Source: a virus
Virus record (IMG/VR): IMGVR_UViG_3300031576_000141
Coordinates: 1 to 40,975 of that record
Direction: 5' to 3' (one strand)
DNA length: 40,975 nt
Program-made: the position numbers and the translations under genes
Shown here: in pieces, positions 36,754 to 40,975 of the stretch
How the letters are laid out: each line of letters begins with the position of its first letter
How positions within the stretch are numbered: the first letter of the stretch is position 1
The notes under the pieces: model-generated
Told to the model about the DNA's origin: nothing
Database searches by the model: none
The model's input: only the letters and a program-made list of their open reading frames with translations

Positions 36754-37374
36754 ATGACATTCAAGATGTACGGTCTTCGAACCGTCAACCGTGACGGCAC
36801 CAGCTACAGGGGCTTCGTCTGGCCTCTCGTCGTTGACGCCCGCGTCGAGGCTACGGACTGGGACCCCGCCGATCGCTGCGGCGGGGGGCTTCACTTCCTG
36901 CCCTGGGGCTGCGGCAACGTCAGCACTTGCGACCTCAACGATGGCGCGACCTGGCTCGTGATCGGCACCGATGACGAGGTCGTCGAAATCACCTCCGACG
37001 GCGGCGGCAAGAGCAAGACCAAATCTGCCACCGTCATCTTCGTCGGCAACCGCACGGACGCGATCGACCGCATCCGGGCGCTCGGCGCTGCCGGGAAGCC
37101 CCACATATTCAGCACCGCGACCGCCGGCGAGGGCGGCAATGCGACCGCCGGCCATGGCGGCAACGCCACCGCCGGCGACCGCGGCACCGCGACCGCCGGC
37201 CATGGCGGCACCGCGACCGCCGGCGACCGCGGCACCATCATAATTAAACGGTGGGATGAAAAGACGAAGCGCTATCGGCTCGCGGTGGGCTACGTCGGCG
37301 AGGGCGGCATCGAAGCGGGCACTGCCTATGGCGTCGCCAGTGGAGGAAGAATCATCAAGGCCGTAACAGTATGA
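36754..37374 (+). CDS. DUF7666-like / repeat-containing phage protein, 206 aa
   Basis: A GCGGAGG site precedes ATG 36754. The N-terminal part (MYGLRTVNRDGTSYRGFVWPL, DRCGGGLHFLPWGCG, ATWLVIGTDDEVVEI) resembles phage proteins with the 'GFhf...c' core often fused to pentapeptide-like repeats. Residues 122-161 are five tandem 8-residue repeats (ATAGxxGx), encoded by 24-bp DNA repeats. The C-terminus (TKRYRLAVGYVGEGGIEAGTAY) is a short beta segment. These proteins are common in phages; their biochemical role is not established. Confidence 0.65.
   Translation: MTFKMYGLRTVNRDGTSYRGFVWPLVVDARVEATDWDPADRCGGGLHFLPWGCGNVSTCDLNDGATWLVIGTDDEVVEITSDGGGKSKTKSATVIFVGNRTDAIDRIRALGAAGKPHIFSTATAGEGGNATAGHGGNATAGDRGTATAGHGGTATAGDRGTIIIKRWDEKTKRYRLAVGYVGEGGIEAGTAYGVASGGRIIKAVTV
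37117..37236 (+). repeat. Five tandem 24-bp repeats in the 36754 gene
   Basis: Each unit encodes ATAG followed by EGGN, HGGN, DRGT, HGGT or DRGT. Units two to five alternate between two types and are almost identical in DNA, suggesting recent slippage or unequal exchange. The repeat number could vary between isolates. Confidence 0.8.
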
Positions 37375-37679
37375 CCAGCCGATACCTGACCCACCCCATC
37401 CGATCCCTTGCCGACGCCGCTGCCGACCGTCACGGCTGCCTGCGCCGCTGGCCGGTCGCCTGTATGGAACCGAGCGGCGACGGTGACGTTGAACATTCGA
37501 CCTGCGATGGCTGGGGCCAGACGCCAACCGGGGCTGTGGCCGATGCACGCCGCCGCTGGAAGGGCTATCGCATCCGCGTTCGTGAGACGGTGGACGGCGA
37601 TTGGAACGCGGTGCGTCTGTCGGACGGCCAGATACTATCCCGCGCCGAATTCATCGCGGGGATACTGACAGGTGACTGA
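37371..37679 (+). CDS. Hypothetical early protein, 102 aa
   Basis: ATG 37371 overlaps the upstream stop (ATGA). The protein has two cysteine-containing short segments (DRHGCLRRWPVACMEPSG, HSTCDGWGQTP) and a C-terminal beta-helix stretch (RIRVRETVDGDWNAVRLSDGQILSRAEF). Not recognised. Confidence 0.6.
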   Translation: MTSRYLTHPIRSLADAAADRHGCLRRWPVACMEPSGDGDVEHSTCDGWGQTPTGAVADARRRWKGYRIRVRETVDGDWNAVRLSDGQILSRAEFIAGILTGD

Positions 37680-37965
37680 CATGGTCGCCCCTCTAGAAAC
37701 CACCCTTCGCGAAATCCTGTGCGCACTGACCGAGCGCGAGATCGCGCAGGCGCGCGTCGGTCTGAAAAAGAAAATCATGCGACATGCGCTCCGCGAACTG
37801 AAGGCAGCGGAGGAATCGCTTGATCGCAAATGCGGCACAGCCCGCATCTTGCTGGACCAGATCGACGCCGAACGAGCCGCGACCGCCGATCTGACACGGC
37901 GCCGCGAAGCCGAGGCGGAAGAACGCATTGCCGCCGCGCGGCTGCTGACGGACGCTTACGTATGA
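37672..37965 (+). CDS. Helical early protein, 97 aa
   Basis: GTG 37672 overlaps the previous stop; ATG 37681 is an alternative start. The product is almost entirely helical and charged (REIAQARVGLKKKIMRHALRELKAAEESLDRK, DAERAATADLTRRREAEAEERIAAARLL), likely a coiled coil. It is coupled to the following gene by ATGA. Function unknown. Confidence 0.6.
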   Translation: MTDMVAPLETTLREILCALTEREIAQARVGLKKKIMRHALRELKAAEESLDRKCGTARILLDQIDAERAATADLTRRREAEAEERIAAARLLTDAYV

Positions 37966-38243
37966 GCGACGACATCAACTCCGACCTCGCCGCCGTCGCT
38001 CGCGCACTGTGCCGCGACGCGCACGCACCGGCTGACATCTGTGACTGCCCGGGCCCCAATCCGTGCTTGGCCATAGATCCTGAATACGGATTCCTCCGCC
38101 GCGCCCGCGTCATCCTGTCGGCAGACCCGGTGCGGGCGGTGCTGATAGCTGAACTGACGCGGCTCAGGGATGTTGTCGGCGAGATGGATATCAACTTGAT
38201 GGACGTCGTACTTGACCGCGCGGCGGCACAGGTGGCGGAATGA
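37962..38243 (+). CDS. Hypothetical early protein, 93 aa
   Basis: ATG 37962 overlaps the previous stop (ATGA) and the gene ends in the same way. The sequence has a cysteine-rich segment (CRDAHAPADICDCPGPNPCLAI) then helices (VLIAELTRLRDVVGEMDINL). The spacing could bind metal. Not recognised. Confidence 0.6.
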   Translation: MSDDINSDLAAVARALCRDAHAPADICDCPGPNPCLAIDPEYGFLRRARVILSADPVRAVLIAELTRLRDVVGEMDINLMDVVLDRAAAQVAE

Positions 38244-38332
38244 GCGCAGTCCTCGAATTCCTCGCACTGCTGGCGCTGTTCGCGGTGCTGTACGGATGGC
38301 TATTGCTCGGCTACGGGATGGGGCTGTCGTGA
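38240..38332 (+). CDS. Thirty-residue membrane peptide
   Basis: ATG 38240 (ATGA overlap) gives MSAVLEFLALLALFAVLYGW, a single hydrophobic helix ending LLLGYGMGLS. It could be a small membrane toxin, inhibitor or regulator. Overlap on both sides supports translation. Confidence 0.5.
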   Translation: MSAVLEFLALLALFAVLYGWLLLGYGMGLS

Positions 38333-38400
38333 GCAAGTACCCGCCGGCCCGCGTGTGGCCGGCAACGTTGGCGATCGAAAGGCCGGAGCTGTCGTTATGA
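38329..38400 (+). CDS. Possible 23-residue peptide
   Basis: GTG 38329 overlaps the membrane peptide stop (GTGA) and reads MSKYPPARVWPATLAIERPE before stopping at 38400, where the next ATG overlaps. Its only support is the unbroken chain of overlapping start and stop codons. Confidence 0.35.
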   Translation: MSKYPPARVWPATLAIERPELSL

Positions 38401-38483
38401 TCCAGCCGGACCAGCCGCGGGGCCACTACAAGCCGCGCCTGGTACGCGGAGGCCCCTGGACAAAGAGGAGAAAGAACGCATGA
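38397..38483 (+). CDS. Possible 28-residue basic peptide
   Basis: ATG 38397 overlaps the previous stop and the frame ends in ATGA at 38480. It reads MIQPDQPRGHYKPRLVRGG then PWTKRRKNA, strongly basic. 'GHYkPR.vRGGPWTk' looks like a conserved short nucleic-acid contact segment but no family is known to me. Confidence 0.4.
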   Translation: MIQPDQPRGHYKPRLVRGGPWTKRRKNA

Positions 38484-38734
38484 ACGACCGAATCGAATTC
38501 GAGATGACTGAGGAAGACTTGGCCGCGCTGCTGGCCGCGTGCAAACCGACGCCGGTCATGTTTCTGAGCGGCGGAACCCCGATGTGTGCGTCGCCACAGG
38601 AGAATGCCAATCGTGCGTGGGCGCGGCTTGGCGAGAAGCTCGGGTTCGAAACGATGTCCGTTGTTCCCGATCCCGCGAACCGACAGCGCTTTTTCCTGGC
38701 GCGCCCGACTGGTAAGAAGAATGCGCCAGCATGA
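38480..38734 (+). CDS. Hypothetical early protein, 84 aa
   Basis: AAGAGGAGAAAG precedes ATG 38480. The product is acidic at the start (MNDRIEFEMTEEDLAALLAA) with a central CKPTPVMFLSGGTPMC segment and a basic end (RFFLARPTGKKNAPA). It resembles small early phage proteins of unknown function ('efeiteeDl..ll.Ac.p.p.i......p...q'). Coupled to the next gene by ATGA. Confidence 0.65.
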   Translation: MNDRIEFEMTEEDLAALLAACKPTPVMFLSGGTPMCASPQENANRAWARLGEKLGFETMSVVPDPANRQRFFLARPTGKKNAPA

Positions 38735-38898
38735 ACGACTCGCTCCGCCAATGCGCCGACTGCTCCAATTATTTGGAGTCCGACTGTGATCTGGAAACCA
38801 ATCTGTGTGCCATGTGCCGTGCTGAGTACTATGGTACACCGCGCTGGTGGCGACACGCGCGGCGCGACCCGCGCGAGGATGAGCCGAGGAGGCTGTGA
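38731..38898 (+). CDS. Small zinc-ribbon-like protein, 55 aa
   Basis: ATG 38731 overlaps the previous stop. Two CxxC pairs (CADC and CAMC) with an intermediate cysteine (SDC) suggest a zinc ribbon. The end is basic (RWWRHARRDPREDEPRRL), so nucleic-acid binding is possible. It ends in a GTGA overlap with the next frame. Confidence 0.6.
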   Translation: MNDSLRQCADCSNYLESDCDLETNLCAMCRAEYYGTPRWWRHARRDPREDEPRRL

Positions 38899-39158
38899 GT
38901 AAAGCCGAACTCATCGCCGTGCGTGAGGCGCAGGCCGACAGGATATTGCACCTATGCAGACACATCTGCCGGACGATGATGAATCACGATCCCCCACTCA
39001 CCTCAGCGATGTGGACGTCGCTCACGGAAGCACGCGACTACCTGGACGTCGTACTCCAACCATCTGCGCTTACTGTCGTCACGTTACCGGTTGGTCCGAG
39101 AAGTGGTATCGATGGCGATGTCTCGCGTTCCCGCGAGCCGCCAGGTTCAACGCCGTGA
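38895..39158 (+). CDS. Hypothetical protein, N-terminal frame of an overlapping pair
   Basis: GTG 38895 overlaps the previous stop and gives MSKAELIAVREAQADRILHL, then CRHICRTMMNHDPPLTSAMWTSLTEARDYLDVV. This first half looks clearly coding; after about 39060 the frame loses protein-like character while the next frame (38954-39280) becomes clearly coding. Either two genes overlap heavily or one frameshift joins them. Confidence 0.45.
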   Translation: MSKAELIAVREAQADRILHLCRHICRTMMNHDPPLTSAMWTSLTEARDYLDVVLQPSALTVVTLPVGPRSGIDGDVSRSREPPGSTP

Positions 39159-39280
39159 CAGGCGAAACCGTCGCCGATCCGCCACACGACTACTGCCGGC
39201 ACCGAAACCAGGTGGGGGCCTGTGAAAGATACGAGGATAACCCCAATGGTCCCGTCCCCTTCAAGGAGAGAGTATACTAG
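38954..39280 (+). CDS. Cysteine-rich phage protein, up to 108 aa
   Basis: The C-terminal part, TICAYCRHVTGWSEKWYRWRC then FNAVTGETVADPPHDYCRHRNQVGACERYEDN, has four to five well-spaced cysteines and the 'fN.vTG.t..dp...CR..N..G.C..y' pattern of small zinc-binding proteins in alphaproteobacterial phages. The start is uncertain: ATG 38954 gives an unlikely N-terminus (MQTHLPDDDESRSPTHLSDV) overlapping the better coding frame of the previous gene. Function unknown. Confidence 0.6.
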   Translation: MQTHLPDDDESRSPTHLSDVDVAHGSTRLPGRRTPTICAYCRHVTGWSEKWYRWRCLAFPRAARFNAVTGETVADPPHDYCRHRNQVGACERYEDNPNGPVPFKERVY

Positions 39281-39281
39281 G

Positions 39282-39923
39282 ATGCCGAACACGTTGCCCC
39301 AACCAAGCGCCGGCGGCGATTTTATTCCACCCCCGGCCGGTTCCCACGCCGCAATCTGCTACCGGATCGTGGACCTCGGCACACAGCAAAGCGAATTCCA
39401 GGGCGCGATCAAGTTTCAGCGCAAAATCCTGATATCGTGGGAGCTGCCGGATGAATTGATGGAGACCGGTGATCCTTTCACGATCCATCAGCGCTACACT
39501 TGGTCGATGCATGTGAAGGCCGCGTTACGCAAGGCGCTTGAAAGCTGGCGCGGTGTTCCGTTTAAGGACATGGACTTCGGACCCACCGGCTTCCAGATAA
39601 GCAAGATACTGGGCGCCGGTTGCCTACTCAACATTATCCATGTCGAGAAGATGGGCAAGACGTATGCCAACATCGCCGCCATCAGCAAGCTACCCAAGTC
39701 AATGAAGGTTGGCCAACCCGCCAATACATCGATCTTCTTCGACCTCGACGCATTCGACCCGACCGTCTACAACATGCTGACGGACGGATTGAAGAAAATC
39801 ATCGCAATGTCTCCGGAGTATCAGGAGGCGTTGCGGCCGAAACCGATCGTCAGCGGCGAGCACCATGGTGAGGAGCCGCCGCCAGCCATGCCGGACGATC
39901 TTGTCGACGATATTCCATTCTGA
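39282..39923 (+). CDS. Single-stranded DNA-binding-like protein, 213 aa
   Basis: AAGGAG precedes ATG 39282. The body (FIPPPAGSHAAICYRIVDLGTQQSEFQGAIKFQRKILISWEL, then GPTGFQISKILGAGCLLNIIHVEKMGKTYANIAAIS) matches a phage family with an OB-fold-like barrel used in replication or recombination. The acidic tail ends DDLVDDIPF, the SSB-type tip that recruits replication proteins. It is the last normal gene before the TnpB-like locus and is likely co-transcribed with it. Confidence 0.75.
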   Translation: MPNTLPQPSAGGDFIPPPAGSHAAICYRIVDLGTQQSEFQGAIKFQRKILISWELPDELMETGDPFTIHQRYTWSMHVKAALRKALESWRGVPFKDMDFGPTGFQISKILGAGCLLNIIHVEKMGKTYANIAAISKLPKSMKVGQPANTSIFFDLDAFDPTVYNMLTDGLKKIIAMSPEYQEALRPKPIVSGEHHGEEPPPAMPDDLVDDIPF

Positions 39924-39971
39924 ACGACGCGGCACGGCCGGCAACAAACGCGCCCCGGAGCTTGAAAAGCG

Positions 39972-40975
39972 ATGGCCGATTCCGTCATCCGCCGCTACAC
40001 CTACAAGGTGTATCCATCGGCCGACCAGAAGGCCGAGCTGGATCGCGTGCGGCGGATGTGCGCGAGCTTGTACAATGCGCTGCTACAGCAGCGAATCGAG
40101 GCGTACCAGCGGCGGCGGAAGACCCTCACCTATTACGACCAATGCAAGGAGCTGACCGCGCTGCGCCATGAAATGCCGGAATGGGCTGCGCTGTCATCAT
40201 CGATGATGGCCGCAACAGCGCAGCGGCTCGACCGCGCCTACAAGGCATTTTTCTGTCGCGCCAAGGGCGGGGCCGGCGCCGCCAGCGGGTTCCCGAAGTT
40301 CCAGCGATCCGAGGACTATCCCTCGATCCCGTTCAAGCGGCACCGCGATTGCTGGCGCCTGGACGGCGAGGATAGGTATAAGAACCCGCGCCTATGGGTG
40401 CGAGGCATCGGTACCATGGAGACGCGCGGGCGATTGCCTGGCGTACCGGCGGAACTCAGGATCGGTGAACTGCTTTGGCGTCAGAGTGCGTGGTGGCTTT
40501 CTATCGTGGTCAAGATGTCGCCGCGCCGAGTGGCCGGCCAGGACGCCGGTCGGATCAACTTCGATCTGATCGACACGTTTGCGGAGGTTACATGGGAGTC
40601 TAATCCAGACCACGGCCGATGTCCGGCCGGCGCCGAGGACGCGGTTTCGGCCGCGCCCAAAGCGCGAATCAATCCTCGAATTCATGGGGTTAAGGAGTCA
40701 TCGGGTGTCGATACCCCGGAAACGGGGGGCGACAACAGGTCAGTGCCCGCTGGCGTGTCGTCGATGATCGGTGTCGATACCCCGGAAACGGGGGGCGACA
40801 ACAGGGCGGTCGCAGCGGATAGCCAGGCCGTGGACGGTGTCGATACCCCGGAAACGGGGGGCGACAACAGGTGCGTTCAAGAATTAGCCACGGTAGCCGT
40901 TGGTGTCGATACCCCGGGAACGGGGGGCGATGACAGGAAACGCTTTGATGACCGCCAACACGCGATAGCTGTCGG
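39972..40975 (+). CDS. TnpB/OrfB (Cas12-ancestor)-like protein, N-terminal part, array inside
   Basis: ATG 39972 gives MADSVIRRYTYKVYPSADQK, a TnpB start. The helical recognition region follows (LYNALLQQRIEAYQRRRKTLTYYDQCKELTALRHEMPEW) with AYKAFFCRAKGG and GFPKFQ. Then comes the beta-barrel part (WRLDGEDRYKNPRLWVRGIGTME, LLWRQSAWWLSIVVKM). RuvC-I reads INFDLIDTFAEV, with the catalytic-position Asp198 kept but the usual glycine after DL lost. INPRIHG corresponds to the 'nPr' segment after RuvC-I. At residue 245 the frame enters the repeat array and stays open to the window end, continuing at position 1. Without the array the full protein is about 400 residues, close to TnpB. No TnpA or IS ends were recognised. 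Confidence 0.8.
   Translation, partial: MADSVIRRYTYKVYPSADQKAELDRVRRMCASLYNALLQQRIEAYQRRRKTLTYYDQCKELTALRHEMPEWAALSSSMMAATAQRLDRAYKAFFCRAKGGAGAASGFPKFQRSEDYPSIPFKRHRDCWRLDGEDRYKNPRLWVRGIGTMETRGRLPGVPAELRIGELLWRQSAWWLSIVVKMSPRRVAGQDAGRINFDLIDTFAEVTWESNPDHGRCPAGAEDAVSAAPKARINPRIHGVKESSGVDTPETGGDNRSVPAGVSSMIGVDTPETGGDNRAVAADSQAVDGVDTPETGGDNRCVQELATVAVGVDTPGTGGDDRKRFDDRQHAIAV
40704..40937 (+). CRISPR. CRISPR-like array inside the TnpB-like frame, right copy
   Basis: Four 36-bp repeats start at 40704, 40770, 40836 and 40902, separated by three 30-bp spacers (40740-40769, 40806-40835, 40872-40901). The first three repeats are identical; the last is degenerate (loop GGAA, altered 3' side), marking the trailer end. 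Each repeat folds as an extended hairpin with GNRA loop, 5' of its spacer on the gene's sense strand, as in type V crRNAs. Compared with the left copy this one lacks the unit at 98-163 but shows the leader-proximal spacer 40740-40769. Joined on the circle, the longest supported array is five repeats and four spacers, 300 bp. Confidence 0.8.
40775..40975 (+). repeat. Terminal redundancy with the window start
   Basis: These 201 bases equal bases 1-267 except for a 66-bp unit (98-163) present only on the left. This indicates a circular or terminally redundant genome of about 40,774 bp and shows that the overlap is not exact because of the array. Confidence 0.85.

Noticed and set aside
40704-40937. 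Ordinary coding minisatellite as the explanation of the array
   Set aside because: In a minisatellite the whole 66-bp unit would be similar; here 36 bp are nearly identical and 30 bp unrelated between units. It remains the main alternative if homologues conserve the intervening segments.
39972-40975. Complete IS200/IS605 transposon
   Set aside because: No TnpA transposase and no left or right end hairpins were recognised next to the gene, and the catalytic residues are degraded.
1-40975. tRNA genes or an integrase
   Set aside because: No cloverleaf with a recognisable T-arm and no tyrosine or serine recombinase motif was seen, so a temperate lifestyle by integration is not supported.

Overview
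The window is essentially one complete, GC-rich temperate-sized phage genome of about 40.8 kb on a circular map. Bases 1-267 repeat the last 201 bases (40775-40975), except that the left copy carries one extra 66-bp unit. Virion genes encode TerS, TerL, a P22-type portal, scaffold, a DUF5309/SU10-type capsid protein, an adaptor, a P22 gp10-like stabilisation protein, tail fibres and large ejection proteins. There is no tape measure or sheath, so this is a short-tailed (podovirus-like) phage. A GcrA-like regulator, the GC bias and frequent ATGA/GTGA gene overlaps point to an alphaproteobacterial host.

Layout. From about 30.1 kb down to 1.0 kb nearly everything is on the minus strand. In transcription order this is replication (DUF1376 protein and a loader-like protein), the GcrA-like regulator, small genes and a phosphoribosyltransferase, packaging, portal, minor head or fibre proteins, scaffold, capsid, adaptor, tail, ejection proteins including a virion muramidase, and a block of small membrane and secreted lysis-type proteins. 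Three short plus-strand genes (3584, 8977, 26633) sit alone inside this block, each with promoter-like sequence just before its ATG. From 30.1 to 32.4 kb a control region (parS-like site, paired hairpins, a repeated 19-bp motif) feeds a plus-strand operon with an RNase H-fold protein and an XRE regulator. From 36.5 down to 32.4 kb a minus operon carries a Cro-like regulator, a VRR-NUC nuclease, a DNA methyltransferase, a stump of a second methyltransferase and an HNH endonuclease. From 36.75 kb a plus operon of tightly overlapping small genes leads to an SSB-like protein and then to the most unusual locus.

That locus is a TnpB/OrfB (Cas12-ancestor) family gene running from 39972 through the circular junction to 709. 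A CRISPR-like array (36-bp hairpin repeats, 30-bp unique spacers, 66-bp period) lies inside its reading frame, between the RuvC-I strand and the following arginine-rich helix. Because 66 is divisible by three, every unit keeps the frame open. The RuvC-II glutamate is replaced by lysine, and the zinc-finger/RuvC-III end is missing, so the protein looks nuclease-dead. The two terminal copies differ by exactly one spacer-repeat unit, which suggests array variation within the sampled population. No cas1, cas2 or other cas gene was seen. This is the best candidate for an undescribed system: a phage-borne, self-contained, guide-carrying DNA-binding protein.
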